Made by a program: the position numbers and the translations under genes. The notes beneath the pieces are model-generated. The model did not search any database. It was not told where the DNA came from and was given only the letters and a program-made list of their open reading frames with translations. From contig JAFACP010000420.1 of assembly GCA_023425455.1 (NCBI GenBank), positions 1 through 17,704 on the forward strand: 17,704 nt of DNA, in the 5' to 3' direction. Source of the DNA: Pseudomonadota bacterium (GTDB lineage Bacteria > Pseudomonadota > Gammaproteobacteria > Enterobacterales > Enterobacteriaceae). Shown one piece after another: positions 1 to 8,516 of the stretch; the stretch's first letter is position 1, and every line of letters starts with the position of its first letter.

Positions 1-76
1 TCCGGCGTACAGATGTACGTACGGGGAAATTTATACAACAATAGATAAACCGGATGCAGATGGCGCGAGCATTCGC

Positions 77-105
77 TTGTCTCAGAACGAGGTACTGGTT
101 ATACA
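77..105 (+). promoter_or_regulatory. Candidate sigma70 promoter of the BluR/MlrA-like gene
   Basis: A -35 element TTGTCT (77-82) lies 17 bp before a -10 element TATACA (100-105), each matching consensus at 4 of 6 bases. Transcription would start near 112, about 60 nt before the ATG at 172. The -10 lies inside the inverted repeat at 99-119, which suggests that the regulator acts on its own promoter. This is inferred from sequence only. Confidence 0.4.
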
Positions 106-119
106 AAAGGTTTGTACAA
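99..119. promoter_or_regulatory. Inverted repeat, candidate operator for the adjacent MerR-family regulator
   Basis: TTATACAAA (99-107) and TTTGTACAA (111-119) form an inverted repeat around AGG. The inner six pairs are perfect and eight of nine match overall. The right half contains TTGTACA, the half-site known for E. coli MlrA at csgD. The octamer TTATACAA occurs again at 31-38, 68 bp upstream. Because it overlaps the candidate -10, binding here could give autorepression or MerR-type activation. Confidence 0.45.
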
Positions 120-171
120 TCTGGTAAGGTTGGTTCGGTTTGGTATGGACGTGTTAAGCGTGAGGGAGTTA

Positions 172-900
172 ATGGCCTATTACAGTATCGGCGAAGTGGC
201 TGAACGATGTGGTATCAACCCCGTTACACTGCGTGCATGGCAGCGCCGTTATGGCTTACTGAAGCCGCAGCGCAGCGAAGGGGGGCATCGTCAGTTTGAT
301 GATGAAGATATCCTGCGCATTGAAGAGATTAAACGCCTGATTAAAAGCGGCGTGTCGGTTGGCAAAGTGAAGGCGCTGCTGCAAAACAGCGATGTCATGA
401 CCCAGGGAAACTGGGCCGCGGCCCAGGAAGAGATGATGAGCGTCGTGCGTTACGCCAGCCCGGCCAGGCTGCGCGCCAAAATCGGTGAATATCGGCGCGA
501 TCACGCGATGGATGCGCTGATCGATAACATTCTCACCCCCGTACGCCAGAGAATGAACCAGGACCAGAATACCGTCCGCCACATGGCAAGCCTGCTCGAT
601 GGCGTCCTGATTGAGTTCGCCATCGCGAGCCTGGCGGAATCACGAAAAAAAGCGGGGAAAGATGCGCTGCTCATCGGCTGGGAGTGTGATGACCGCACGC
701 GGCTGTGGCTTGAAGCGGCCCGACTCGCTCACAAGGGCTGGCATATTGACGTGCTGGCCGAACCGATTGACTCTCCGCGCCCGGAACTCTTTCCGGGACA
801 AAAAATCTTCGTCTGGACAGGTTCATCCCCGACCCTCCGTCAGCAGGAACAGCTCGATCACTGGCGTGAACAGGGCTTTGCGGTGTCATTCCACGTTTAA
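172..900 (+). CDS. MerR-family transcriptional regulator, BluR/MlrA type
   Basis: This 242-aa protein is a DNA-binding regulator. Residues 1-70 form a MerR winged helix: it opens [20 protein letters not shown], followed by the [12 protein letters not shown] wing region and a GGHR-F-D stretch. The remaining 170 residues resemble the C-terminal half of E. coli BluR (YcgE) and MlrA, including GKDAL and [10 protein letters not shown] segments. I see no His-rich B12-binding motif of the CarH kind. The ATG at 172 fits the family length and N-terminus, and has a GAGGGAG ribosome site at 162-168, rather close to the start. An in-frame TTG at 112 would add 20 unrelated residues. E. coli BluR is antagonised by BluF and controls biofilm-related genes. 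No BluF/EAL partner is visible here, so the targets are unknown. It most resembles BluR, but I do not assign the symbol because this would be a different locus. Confidence 0.88.
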   Translation: MAYYSIGEVAERCGINPVTLRAWQRRYGLLKPQRSEGGHRQFDDEDILRIEEIKRLIKSGVSVGKVKALLQNSDVMTQGNWAAAQEEMMSVVRYASPARLRAKIGEYRRDHAMDALIDNILTPVRQRMNQDQNTVRHMASLLDGVLIEFAIASLAESRKKAGKDALLIGWECDDRTRLWLEAARLAHKGWHIDVLAEPIDSPRPELFPGQKIFVWTGSSPTLRQQEQLDHWREQGFAVSFHV

Positions 901-1017
901 GCACCCAGGGTCCGGAAGGTTTTTTTTCGTCCACGATGCCCTGTGAGTTCAGCGGGGCGGGCAACGCCACCTCTGCGCGCGACACCTTTCTCTGCGTACT
1001 GATGCAGCGTGCGCAAA
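901..1017. other. Spacer between the MerR-type gene and the suf control region
   Basis: I see no gene here. A run of eight T (920-927) follows the regulator, but no convincing stem precedes it, so I do not call a terminator. A small RNA in this gap cannot be ruled out: E. coli has RydB near this locus, but I do not recognise its sequence here. Confidence 0.5.
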
Positions 1018-1054
1018 ATCTATCTTAAAAATAGGCATTTCCGATGCATATTTT
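1018..1054 (+). promoter_or_regulatory. Candidate OxyR site upstream of sufA
   Basis: An A+T-rich stretch begins ATCTAT and contains AATAG (1030-1034). It lies about 200-236 bp before the likely sufA start, the position reported for the OxyR element in E. coli suf. The match to the loose ATAG/CTAT consensus is partial, so the call rests mainly on position. Confidence 0.3.
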
Positions 1055-1099
1055 ATTATTGCGCGGATCTCGGCTGTTTCTGATGTTAAATTCATTATT

Positions 1100-1112
1100 T
1101 ATCAAAACATTG
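1100..1112 (+). promoter_or_regulatory. IHF site upstream of sufA
   Basis: TATCAAAACATTG matches the IHF consensus WATCARNNNNTTR at every defined position. It lies about 140-154 bp before the likely transcription start, which corresponds to the IHF element that bends DNA between OxyR and RNA polymerase in E. coli suf. Confidence 0.6.
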
Positions 1113-1191
1113 GATAGATAAATCCCTCCCTCCTGCATCCTGTGACAGGGTCTATGCTTATTGAAAGCAACCAAAAAGGGCGGTTTGGCGG

Positions 1192-1217
1192 AAAGCCCCT
1201 GCTGCCAGAGGGTTGAA
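1192..1217 (+). promoter_or_regulatory. IscR type-2 site of the suf promoter
   Basis: Both arms fit the IscR type-2 consensus: AAAGCCCCTGC on the left and GGGTTGAA on the right, correctly spaced in a 26-bp site. The centre does not match the usual GTTTG. It lies about 37-62 bp before the likely start and abuts the Fur box, as in E. coli, where apo-IscR activates suf and Fur competes for the overlapping site. Confidence 0.55.
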
Positions 1218-1235
1218 GTGATAATCATTATCACT
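1217..1235. promoter_or_regulatory. Fur box of the suf operon
   Basis: AGTGATAATCATTATCACT is a perfect 9-1-9 palindrome containing the classical GATAATCATTATC core. It covers the -35 region of the suf promoter, so Fe-loaded Fur would block transcription when iron is plentiful. This agrees with the known iron repression of suf in enteric bacteria. Confidence 0.9.
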
Positions 1236-1239
1236 AACA

Positions 1240-1248
1240 TACTATTAT
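1240..1248 (+). promoter_or_regulatory. Likely -10 region of the sufABCDSE promoter
   Basis: TACTATTAT contains two overlapping -10 candidates, TACTAT (1240-1245) and TATTAT (1243-1248). No good -35 is present at the right distance; that position is occupied by the Fur box. This is usual for a promoter that needs an activator such as IscR. The start would be near 1252-1255. Confidence 0.5.
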
Positions 1249-1279
1249 GCCCTGGTGGCTCAACAGATGAGGTGGACCT

Positions 1280-1648
1280 ATGGAATTGCATTCAGAAACC
1301 TTTAATCCGGCTGATTTTAGCTGGCGTGGCTTAACGCTCACGCCAGCTGCGGCTGCGCATATCCGCGAGCTGATAGCAAAGCAGCCGACGATCCTCGGCG
1401 TGCGTCTTGGGGTTAAACAGACCGGCTGCGCAGGCTTCGGCTACGTGCTTGATACCGTAACCGAGGCTGAGAAGGATGACCTGGTATTTGAAACCGACGG
1501 CGCGAAGCTGTTTGTCGCGCTGCAGGCGATGCCGTTTATCGACGGAACGGAAGTGGATTATGTCCGCGAAGGATTAAACCAGTTATTCAAATTTCATAAC
1601 CCGAAAGCCCAGAACGAATGTGGCTGCGGCGAAAGCTTTGGGGTATAG
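1280..1648 (+). CDS. sufA: SufA, A-type Fe-S carrier protein
   Basis: The protein has 122 aa, the same as E. coli SufA. It accepts Fe-S clusters from the SufBCD scaffold and passes them to target enzymes in the cytoplasm. The three cluster-binding cysteines of A-type carriers are present: Cys50 in [10 protein letters not shown], and Cys114 and Cys116 in [11 protein letters not shown] at the C-terminus. The start at 1280 has GAGG seven bases upstream. It is the first gene of the operon and lies directly after the Fur/IscR control region, with only 8 nt to sufB. Confidence 0.97.
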   Translation: MELHSETFNPADFSWRGLTLTPAAAAHIRELIAKQPTILGVRLGVKQTGCAGFGYVLDTVTEAEKDDLVFETDGAKLFVALQAMPFIDGTEVDYVREGLNQLFKFHNPKAQNECGCGESFGV

Positions 1649-1656
1649 GTGGTACT

Positions 1657-3147
1657 ATGTCTCGTAATACTGAAGCAACGAGTGATGTAAACACCTGGAG
1701 CGGCGGACACCTCAACTATAAAGAGGGGTTCTTCACCCAACTGCAAACCGATGAACTGGCGAAAGGCATCAGCGAAGAGGTGGTGCGGGCGATCTCGGCC
1801 AGGCGCAACGAGCCTGAGTGGATGCTCGAGTTTCGCCTGAACGCCTATCGCGCCTGGCTGGAGATGGAAGAGCCGCACTGGCTGAAGGCCCACTATGAGA
1901 CGCTGAATTATCAGGATTACAGCTACTATTCCGCGCCATCCTGCGGCAGTTGCGATGATACCTGCGCCTCGCAGCCCGGCGCCGTCCAGCAAACCGGTGC
2001 GGAAAATAGTTTTCTCAGCAAAGAGGTGGAAGAGGCCTTTAATCAGCTCGGTGTGCCGGTTCGCGAAGGGAAAGAGGTGGCGGTAGACGCCATTTTTGAC
2101 TCCGTATCGGTGGCCACCACCTACCGCGAAAAGCTGGCCGAACAGGGGATCATCTTCTGCTCTTTCGGCGAGGCCATTCACGACCATCCGGATCTGGTAA
2201 AAAAATACCTGGGTACCGTGGTGCCAGGCAACGACAACTTCTTCGCCGCGCTTAATGCGGCGGTAGCCTCTGACGGCACCTTTATCTATGTGCCAAAAGG
2301 CGTACGCTGCCCCATGGAGCTGTCGACCTATTTCCGCATTAATGCCGAAAAAACCGGCCAGTTTGAACGCACCATCCTGGTGGCCGACGAAGGCAGCTAC
2401 GTCAGCTACATCGAAGGCTGCTCAGCCCCGGTGCGCGACAGCTATCAGCTGCATGCCGCGGTGGTGGAAGTGATCATCCACAAAGATGCCGAAGTGAAAT
2501 ATTCGACGGTACAGAACTGGTTCCCGGGGGATGGCAACACCGGCGGTATTCTCAACTTCGTCACCAAGCGTGCGCTGTGCGAAGGGGAAAACAGCAAAAT
2601 GTCCTGGACGCAGTCGGAAACCGGTTCGGCGATCACCTGGAAATACCCGAGCTGCATTCTGCGCGGCGATAACTCCATCGGCGAATTCTATTCGGTGGCG
2701 CTGACCAGCGGTTACCAGCAGGCGGATACCGGCACCAAGATGATCCACATCGGTAAAAATACCCGCTCGACGATCATCTCGAAGGGGATCTCCGCCGGCC
2801 ATAGCCAGAACAGCTATCGCGGTCTGGTGAAAATCATGCCGACCGCCACCAATGCCCGTAACTTTACCCAGTGTGACTCGATGCTGATTGGGGCCGATTG
2901 CGGGGCGCATACCTTCCCCTATGTTGAGTGCCGTAACAACAGCGCCCAGCTTGAGCACGAAGCGACAACGTCGCGTATCGGCGAAGATCAGCTCTTCTAC
3001 TGTCTGCAGCGCGGGATCAGCGAAGAGGATGCGATCTCCATGATCGTCAACGGTTTCTGTAAGGATGTGTTCTCTGAACTGCCGCTGGAATTTGCCGTTG
3101 AAGCCCAGAAACTTCTCGCCATCAGTCTTGAACACAGCGTCGGTTAA
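1657..3147 (+). CDS. sufB: SufB, Fe-S cluster scaffold subunit
   Basis: SufB is the core scaffold of the SufBC2D complex, on which sulfur from SufE and iron are assembled into a cluster. The protein has 496 aa against 495 in E. coli; the extra residue falls near position 120, in GAENSFLSK. The assembly residues are present: Cys406 in NFTQCDSM (E. coli Cys405) and Glu435 in QLEHEATT (E. coli Glu434). A cysteine-rich stretch, SCGSCDDTC, occurs near residue 100. The ATG at 1657 begins MSRNTEAT as in E. coli; an earlier in-frame ATG at 1618 lies inside sufA and is not the start. The neighbouring sufC and sufD encode its complex partners. Confidence 0.97.
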   Translation: MSRNTEATSDVNTWSGGHLNYKEGFFTQLQTDELAKGISEEVVRAISARRNEPEWMLEFRLNAYRAWLEMEEPHWLKAHYETLNYQDYSYYSAPSCGSCDDTCASQPGAVQQTGAENSFLSKEVEEAFNQLGVPVREGKEVAVDAIFDSVSVATTYREKLAEQGIIFCSFGEAIHDHPDLVKKYLGTVVPGNDNFFAALNAAVASDGTFIYVPKGVRCPMELSTYFRINAEKTGQFERTILVADEGSYVSYIEGCSAPVRDSYQLHAAVVEVIIHKDAEVKYSTVQNWFPGDGNTGGILNFVTKRALCEGENSKMSWTQSETGSAITWKYPSCILRGDNSIGEFYSVALTSGYQQADTGTKMIHIGKNTRSTIISKGISAGHSQNSYRGLVKIMPTATNARNFTQCDSMLIGADCGAHTFPYVECRNNSAQLEHEATTSRIGEDQLFYCLQRGISEEDAISMIVNGFCKDVFSELPLEFAVEAQKLLAISLEHSVG

Positions 3148-3156
3148 GGAAAGCAC

Positions 3157-3903
3157 ATGTTAAGCATTAAAGATTTACAGGTAAGCGTAGAAGATAAAGC
3201 GATCCTGCGTGGCCTCAATATTGACGTCAGGCCGGGTGAAGTCCACGCCATCATGGGGCCAAATGGCTCCGGGAAAAGCACCCTTTCCGCGACGCTGGCA
3301 GGGCGTGAAGATTACGAGGTGACCCACGGCTCGGTCGCCTTTAACGGGAAGGATCTGCTGGAGATGTCGCCGGAAGCGCGCGCGGGAGAGGGCATTTTTA
3401 TGGCCTTCCAGTATCCGGTGGAAATTCCTGGCGTCAGTAACCAGTTCTTCCTGCAAACCGCGCTGAACGCGGTGCGCAAATATCGTGGTCTGGAGGCGCT
3501 GGACCGCTTCGATTTTCAGGATCTGATGGAAGAGAAGATCAGGCTGCTGAAAATGCCGGAGGATCTGCTGAGCCGTTCGGTCAACGTCGGTTTCTCTGGC
3601 GGTGAGAAAAAACGGAATGACATCCTGCAGATGGCGGTGCTTGAGCCTGCGCTGTGCATTCTTGACGAAACCGATTCCGGGCTGGATATCGATGCGCTGA
3701 AGATTGTTGCCGACGGCGTTAACGCCCTGCGTGACGATAAGCGCTCGTTCATTATCGTGACCCATTACCAGCGCATTCTCGACTACATCAAACCGGACTA
3801 CGTCCACGTGCTTTACCAGGGACGAATTGTGAAATCCGGTGATTTCACGCTGGTTAAACAACTGGAGGAGCAGGGTTATGGCTGGCTTACCGAACAGCAG
3901 TAA
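3157..3903 (+). CDS. sufC: SufC, ABC-type ATPase of the SufBCD complex
   Basis: This cytoplasmic ATPase drives conformational change in the SufBC2D scaffold. It is an ABC-type ATPase that does not act in transport. The 248-aa length equals that of E. coli. Walker A is GPNGSGKST (residues 34-42, Lys40), the signature is SGGEKKRND (about 152-160), and Walker B runs through LCILDETDSGLD, followed by the His of the switch region in IIVTHYQR. It starts 9 nt after sufB. Its last 26 nt overlap sufD, whose ribosome site lies within sufC. Confidence 0.97.
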   Translation: MLSIKDLQVSVEDKAILRGLNIDVRPGEVHAIMGPNGSGKSTLSATLAGREDYEVTHGSVAFNGKDLLEMSPEARAGEGIFMAFQYPVEIPGVSNQFFLQTALNAVRKYRGLEALDRFDFQDLMEEKIRLLKMPEDLLSRSVNVGFSGGEKKRNDILQMAVLEPALCILDETDSGLDIDALKIVADGVNALRDDKRSFIIVTHYQRILDYIKPDYVHVLYQGRIVKSGDFTLVKQLEEQGYGWLTEQQ

Positions 3904-5149
3904 TGCGCTCCAGCAGTGGCACCGCCTGTTTGAGGCGCGGGGTGAGTCCCGTTCTGAACAGGCTCAGCAGCATCTGCAGCAGATGCTGCGCCTCGGCTTA
4001 CCGACGCGCAAGCATGAGAACTGGAAATATACCCCGCTTGATGGTCTGCTGAACGGCGAGTTTGTCACCCGTCTGGCGGAGGTCAGCCCCGCGCAGCGCG
4101 ATGCGCTGGCCCTGAACGTGGACGCGCTGCGGCTGGTCTTTGTCGACGGTCAGTTCCAGGCAGAGCTGAGCGACAGCACGCTGGACAGCGGGTTTGAAGT
4201 CGCCATTAACGACGATCGCCAGAGCCTGAACGCTCCCGTGCAGCCGGAGCTCTTTCTTCATCTTACCGAGAGCCTGGCGCAGAGTGTGACCCACATTCGC
4301 GTGAAGCGTAACCAGCGCCCGGTAAAACCGCTGCTGCTGATGCATATCACCCAGGGGCTGAACGGTGGAGAGATCAATACCGCTCACTATCGCCACCATC
4401 TTGAGCTGGCAGAAGGGGCGGAGGCGACGGTGCTGGAGCACTACGTCAGCCTTAACGATATCCGGCACTTTACCGGCGCGCGCCTGACGATGAGTGTCGC
4501 CGCCAATGCCCGGCTTCACCATATTAAGCTGGCCTTTGAAAACCCGGTCAGCCACCACTTTGCCCATAACGACATGCTGCTCGGGCAAGATGCCGCAGTC
4601 TTCAGCCACAGCTTCCTGCTCGGCGGCGCGGTGCTGCGTCACAACACCAGCACGCAGCTCAACGGTGAAAACACTACCCTGCGTATCAATAGCCTGGCGA
4701 TGCCGGTCAACGCCGAAGTGTGCGATACCCGTACCTGGCTTGAGCACAACAAAGGCTACTGCAACAGCCGTCAGCTGCATAAAACCATCGTCAACGACAA
4801 AGGGCGCGCGGTGTTTAACGGCCTGATTAAGGTCGCGCAGCACGCAATTAAGACCGACGGGCAGATGACCAATAATAACCTGCTGCTGGGGCGTCTGGCC
4901 GAGGTCGATACCAAACCGCAGCTGGAAATCTATGCCGATGACGTCAAGTGCAGCCACGGGGCAACGGTCGGGCGTATCGATGACGAACAGATGTTTTATC
5001 TGTGCTCGCGCGGGATAGATAAGCAGGCGGCACAGAAGATGATCATCTACGCCTTTGCCGCTGAGCTGACCGAAGCGCTCGACGATGAGGCATTAAAACA
5101 GCAGGTGCTGAGCCGAATCGGCCAGCGTCTGCCTGGAGGCAAAGCATGA
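3878..5149 (+). CDS. sufD: SufD, Fe-S scaffold subunit
   Basis: SufD pairs with SufB in the SufBC2D complex and is needed for iron acquisition into the nascent cluster. The 423-aa length equals that of E. coli. His360, in [10 protein letters not shown], corresponds to the residue proposed to act at the SufB-SufD interface. The N-terminus [14 protein letters not shown] fixes the ATG at 3878. A GGAGGAG ribosome site at 3864-3870, inside sufC, supports it, and the 26-nt overlap with sufC implies coupled translation. The stop overlaps the sufS start as ATGA. Confidence 0.97.
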   Translation: MAGLPNSSNALQQWHRLFEARGESRSEQAQQHLQQMLRLGLPTRKHENWKYTPLDGLLNGEFVTRLAEVSPAQRDALALNVDALRLVFVDGQFQAELSDSTLDSGFEVAINDDRQSLNAPVQPELFLHLTESLAQSVTHIRVKRNQRPVKPLLLMHITQGLNGGEINTAHYRHHLELAEGAEATVLEHYVSLNDIRHFTGARLTMSVAANARLHHIKLAFENPVSHHFAHNDMLLGQDAAVFSHSFLLGGAVLRHNTSTQLNGENTTLRINSLAMPVNAEVCDTRTWLEHNKGYCNSRQLHKTIVNDKGRAVFNGLIKVAQHAIKTDGQMTNNNLLLGRLAEVDTKPQLEIYADDVKCSHGATVGRIDDEQMFYLCSRGIDKQAAQKMIIYAFAAELTEALDDEALKQQVLSRIGQRLPGGKA

Positions 5150-6366
5150 GTTTTCCGGTAGAGACCGTACGGGCAGATTTTCCGATATTGACCCGTGAAG
5201 TGAACGGTCTGCCGCTGGCCTACCTCGACAGTGCGGCCAGCGCGCAGAAGCCGAACCAGGTCGTGGAGGCGGAAGCGGAATTTTACCGCCACGGCTACGC
5301 CGCCGTACATCGCGGGATCCACACGCTAAGCGCCGAGGCGACGGAGCGGATGGAAAATGTGCGTAGCCAGATTGCCACCTTCCTCAATGCCCGTTCGCCC
5401 GAGGAGCTGGTGTTTGTTCGCGGCACCACTGAAGGGATAAACCTGGTGGCCAACAGCTGGGGCAATGACCAGGTCCATGCGGGTGATAACATCATCATCA
5501 CCGGGATGGAGCATCACGCGAATATTGTGCCCTGGCAGATGCTCTGCGCGCGCGCTGGCGCACAGCTGCGGGTGATACCGCTCAACGACGACGGGACGCT
5601 GCAGCTCGCCCAACTGGACACGCTGCTCGATGAGCGCACGCGGCTGGTGGCGGTGACGCAGGTATCCAACGTCCTTGGAACCGAAAACCCGGTGGCGGAG
5701 ATTATCGAAAAGGCGCATCGGGCAGGGGCGAAGGTGCTGATTGACGGTGCGCAGGCGGTTATGCACCGTGCGGTCGATCTCCAGAGGCTGGACTGTGATT
5801 TCTACGTTTTCTCCGGGCACAAGCTATACGGACCGACAGGTATCGGCGTGCTGTATGCCAAAGAGGCCATCCTGCAGGCGATGCCGCCGTGGGAAGGCGG
5901 GGGCGCGATGATTGCCAGCGTCAGCCTGACAGAGGGCACCACCTATGCGCGTGCGCCGTGGCGTTTTGAAGCGGGGACGCCGAATACCGGCGGCATCATT
6001 GGGCTGGGGGCGGCGATATCCTATATTTCGGCCCTTGGTCTTGATGCGATCCAGGAATACGAACAGCTGCTAATGCACTATGCCCTGCAGGAACTTAGCC
6101 GCGTTCCGGAGCTGACGCTGTATGGCCCGGCCGAGCGCCAGGGGGTGATCGCCTTTAATCTGGGGAAACATCATGCCTACGATGTGGGCAGTTTTCTCGA
6201 TAACTATGGCATCGCCGTGCGTACCGGCCACCACTGCGCGATGCCTTTAATGGAATTTTATCAGGTTCCGGCGATGTGCCGCGCCTCGCTGGTGATGTAC
6301 AACACGACGGAAGAGGTCGACAGACTGGTGGCCGGGCTGCAGCGTATTCACCGCCTGCTTGGCTAA
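5146..6366 (+). CDS. sufS: SufS, cysteine desulfurase
   Basis: SufS is a PLP enzyme that releases sulfur from L-cysteine as an enzyme persulfide, giving alanine, and hands it to SufE. The 406-aa length equals that of E. coli. The PLP lysine lies in [11 protein letters not shown] (about residue 226), and the persulfide cysteine is Cys364 in [18 protein letters not shown] stretch and a [11 protein letters not shown] motif typical of class-V aminotransferase folds are present. The start overlaps the sufD stop by 4 nt, and sufE follows after 14 nt. Confidence 0.97.
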   Translation: MSFPVETVRADFPILTREVNGLPLAYLDSAASAQKPNQVVEAEAEFYRHGYAAVHRGIHTLSAEATERMENVRSQIATFLNARSPEELVFVRGTTEGINLVANSWGNDQVHAGDNIIITGMEHHANIVPWQMLCARAGAQLRVIPLNDDGTLQLAQLDTLLDERTRLVAVTQVSNVLGTENPVAEIIEKAHRAGAKVLIDGAQAVMHRAVDLQRLDCDFYVFSGHKLYGPTGIGVLYAKEAILQAMPPWEGGGAMIASVSLTEGTTYARAPWRFEAGTPNTGGIIGLGAAISYISALGLDAIQEYEQLLMHYALQELSRVPELTLYGPAERQGVIAFNLGKHHAYDVGSFLDNYGIAVRTGHHCAMPLMEFYQVPAMCRASLVMYNTTEEVDRLVAGLQRIHRLLG

Positions 6367-6380
6367 CGGAGAGGGAAAAG

Positions 6381-6797
6381 ATGGCTGAACTGCCGGATAA
6401 AGAGAAATTGCTGCGTAATTTTGCGCGCTGTGCAAACTGGGAAGAGAAATATCTTTATATTATTGAGCTGGGGCAGCGCTTAGCGCCGCTCGGCGAAGAA
6501 GCGCACTGCCCGGATAATACTATTCAGGGCTGCCAGAGCCAGGTATGGATTGTGATGCGCCAGAACGACGAGGGGATCATTGAATTACAGGGCGACAGCG
6601 ACGCGGCTATTGTCAAAGGGCTTATTGCCGTCGTGTTTATTCTTTACCACCAGATGTCGGCGCAGGACATTGTCGCTTTTGATGTCCGTCCGTGGTTTGA
6701 CAAAATGGCGCTGACGCAACACCTCACCCCGTCCCGCTCCCAGGGGCTGGAAGCGATGATTCGCGCAATTCGCACCAAAGCGGCAATCCTTAGCTAG
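6381..6797 (+). CDS. sufE: SufE, sulfur acceptor and activator of SufS
   Basis: SufE takes the persulfide from SufS on its own cysteine and passes it to SufB. The 138-aa length equals that of E. coli, and the active cysteine is Cys51 in [10 protein letters not shown]. The start at 6381 begins [11 protein letters not shown] and has a GGAGAGGGA ribosome site. An upstream in-frame ATG at 6276 would lie inside sufS and gives unrelated residues. It is the last gene of the suf operon; a terminator hairpin follows 28 nt after the stop. Confidence 0.97.
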   Translation: MAELPDKEKLLRNFARCANWEEKYLYIIELGQRLAPLGEEAHCPDNTIQGCQSQVWIVMRQNDEGIIELQGDSDAAIVKGLIAVVFILYHQMSAQDIVAFDVRPWFDKMALTQHLTPSRSQGLEAMIRAIRTKAAILS

Positions 6798-6825
6798 ACT
6801 TATCAGACAGCATTCATTCTGTTTC

Positions 6826-6854
6826 GCGAGGTGGTTTCCGCCTCGCTGGTTTTT
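6826..6854 (+). terminator. Rho-independent terminator of the suf operon
   Basis: GCGAGG (6826-6831) pairs with CCTCGC (6841-6846) around a 9-nt loop, followed by TGG and five T. It ends sufE transcription. If ldtE starts upstream of it, the hairpin would also lie in the ldtE leader. Confidence 0.8.
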
Positions 6855-6894
6855 CAGCTTTCTGGCGTTCTGCCAGTGAATAAGGAATCTCAGC

Positions 6895-7902
6895 ATGAAG
6901 CGCGCGTCTCTAATAACACTATTTGCCTTTGGTTCGCTTGCGGCGTTTAATTCCGCCCGGGCGGTTGATTATCCCTTGCCGCCTGCTGGCAGTCGTCTGA
7001 TTGGACAAAATCAAACTTATACTATTCAGCCAGGAGACAATAAACTGCAGACGATTGCCCGTCGGTTTAATACCGCGGCGCAGCTGATCCTCGAAACCAA
7101 TAATACGATAGCCCCGGTCAATCCGGCCCCGGGAACCGTCATTACCATTCCGTCCCAGATGCTGCTGCCGGATACCCCGCGCGAGGGCATTGTGGTCAAT
7201 CTGGCTGAGCTGCGCCTCTATTATTTTCCCCCCGGAGAAAACCGCGTTCAGGTTTATCCATTAGGGATAGGCCAGCTGGGTCTTGAAACGCCGGTTACCA
7301 CGACCCGGGTGAGTCAGAAGATCCCCAACCCAACCTGGACGCCAACGGCGGGTATGAGGGCGCGCTCGCTGGCGCAGGGGATCAAGCTGCCGCCGGTAGT
7401 ACCGGCGGGGCCGAATAATCCGCTGGGACGCTTTGCACTGCGTTTAGGTGTGGGGAACGGTGAATACCTGATTCACGGCACCAGCGCACCGGACAGCGTG
7501 GGTCTGCGGGTGAGCTCAGGATGCATGCGGATGAATGCGCCAGATATTAAAGCGCTGTTTTCTCAGGTGCGCGTCGGGACGCGGGTGCAGATTATCAATG
7601 AACCGGTGAAGTTCTCGCTGGAGCCAAACGGCCAACGTTATATCGAGGTGCACCGGCCGCTGGCACAGGCCGAGGGCGAGAACCCGCAGACCTTGCCATT
7701 TGACCACGCCGCTGACTTTGCAGCGTTTGTCTCCGCCAGCGGCAGCGATAAAGGACGTATCGACAAGGCGCTTACGCGTCGGGCGGGGATCCCGGTGGTG
7801 GTTTCTGCGGATAAGGGGCCTTCAGCGAGTACCGCGGTACTGTCGGTTCAGAACAGCCGGATCTCAGCAGCGGTAGCGGAAGGCGGGGGGGAGAGAGGGT
7901 GA
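6895..7902 (+). CDS. ldtE: LdtE, periplasmic L,D-transpeptidase
   Basis: LdtE (formerly YnhG) forms 3-3 mDAP-mDAP cross-links in peptidoglycan. The protein has 335 aa against 334 in E. coli. It has a Sec signal peptide (residues 1-23, ending NSARA), a LysM domain (about 40-88, with TYTIQPGDN and TVITIPSQ), and a YkuD catalytic domain (about 96-235). The catalytic motif [17 protein letters not shown] holds His194 and Cys210. The last 80 residues are low in recognisable features and diverge from E. coli. The ribosome site AAGGAAT lies about eight bases before the ATG. A small hairpin, CTGGC (6862-6866) with GCCAG (6872-6876), sits just before it. The gene converges on lpp across a shared terminator. 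Confidence 0.95.
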   Translation: MKRASLITLFAFGSLAAFNSARAVDYPLPPAGSRLIGQNQTYTIQPGDNKLQTIARRFNTAAQLILETNNTIAPVNPAPGTVITIPSQMLLPDTPREGIVVNLAELRLYYFPPGENRVQVYPLGIGQLGLETPVTTTRVSQKIPNPTWTPTAGMRARSLAQGIKLPPVVPAGPNNPLGRFALRLGVGNGEYLIHGTSAPDSVGLRVSSGCMRMNAPDIKALFSQVRVGTRVQIINEPVKFSLEPNGQRYIEVHRPLAQAEGENPQTLPFDHAADFAAFVSASGSDKGRIDKALTRRAGIPVVVSADKGPSASTAVLSVQNSRISAAVAEGGGERG

Positions 7903-7923
7903 CGCAGTAGGCGGAACGCAGGC

Positions 7924-7957
7924 AAAAAAAATGGCGCACACTGTGCGCCATTTTATT
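7924..7957. terminator. Bidirectional terminator between ldtE and lpp
   Basis: ATGGCGCACA (7931-7940) and TGTGCGCCAT (7942-7951) form a perfect 10-bp stem, with a run of A on the left and T on the right. The left A run gives seven or more U for lpp on the minus strand. The right TTTT serves ldtE on the plus strand. Confidence 0.93.
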
Positions 7958-7968
7958 AACAGGTACTA

Positions 7969-8217
<249 letters not shown>

Positions 8218-8250
8218 CTAGATTGAGTTAATCTCCATGTAGCGTTACAA

Positions 8251-8279
8251 GTATTACACAAAGTTTTTTAGGTTGAGAA
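8251..8279 (-). promoter_or_regulatory. lpp promoter
   Basis: On the minus strand the -10 is TAATAC (8251-8256) and the -35 is TTCTCA (8274-8279), 17 bp apart. This matches the known strong E. coli lpp promoter. The untranslated leader is short, about 38-40 nt, with GAGGGT before the ATG. Confidence 0.85.
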
Positions 8280-8460
8280 TATTTTTTTGATGGGAATACG
8301 CCTATTTTTGATCGTTCGCTCAAAGAAGCACCGGATTAGCCGTTTTTGTCGAAAAAGCTATGTTAAAAAAGGCTTTTTTCATCGGATTCATCTTAGATAA
8401 ATCACAATTAAATAGAAAAACCCGATTTGCTATTTTTAATCGTTATGTCTAGTGACAGGA
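8280..8460. other. A+T-rich spacer upstream of lpp
   Basis: No gene is visible. The stretch is rich in A and T tracts (for example AAAAAAGGCTTTTTT near 8366-8380), as expected of an UP element and curved DNA upstream of the very strong lpp promoter. I see no further motif. Confidence 0.5.
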
Positions 8461-8462
8461 AT

Positions 8463-8491
8463 AAAAAAAGCGCCCCGCAGGACGCTTTTAA
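8463..8491 (-). terminator. pykF terminator
   Basis: On the minus strand AAAGCGTCC pairs with GGGCGCTTT (one T-G wobble) around a small loop and runs into seven T. It lies 26 nt after the pykF stop. Confidence 0.9.
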
Positions 8492-8516
8492 GCAAAAATA
8501 ATTCTCTAACGAATTA

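Noticed and set aside
920..927. Eight T after the BluR/MlrA-like gene, considered as a terminator
   Set aside because: No stem of useful length lies directly before the T run.
1025..1291. An 88-codon minus-strand frame across the suf control region
   Set aside because: It would run through the Fur, IscR and IHF sites, and its product shows no recognisable features.
3998..4957. A 319-codon minus-strand open frame within sufD
   Set aside because: It lies wholly inside a clear sufD, has no ribosome site or family features, and follows from codon bias.
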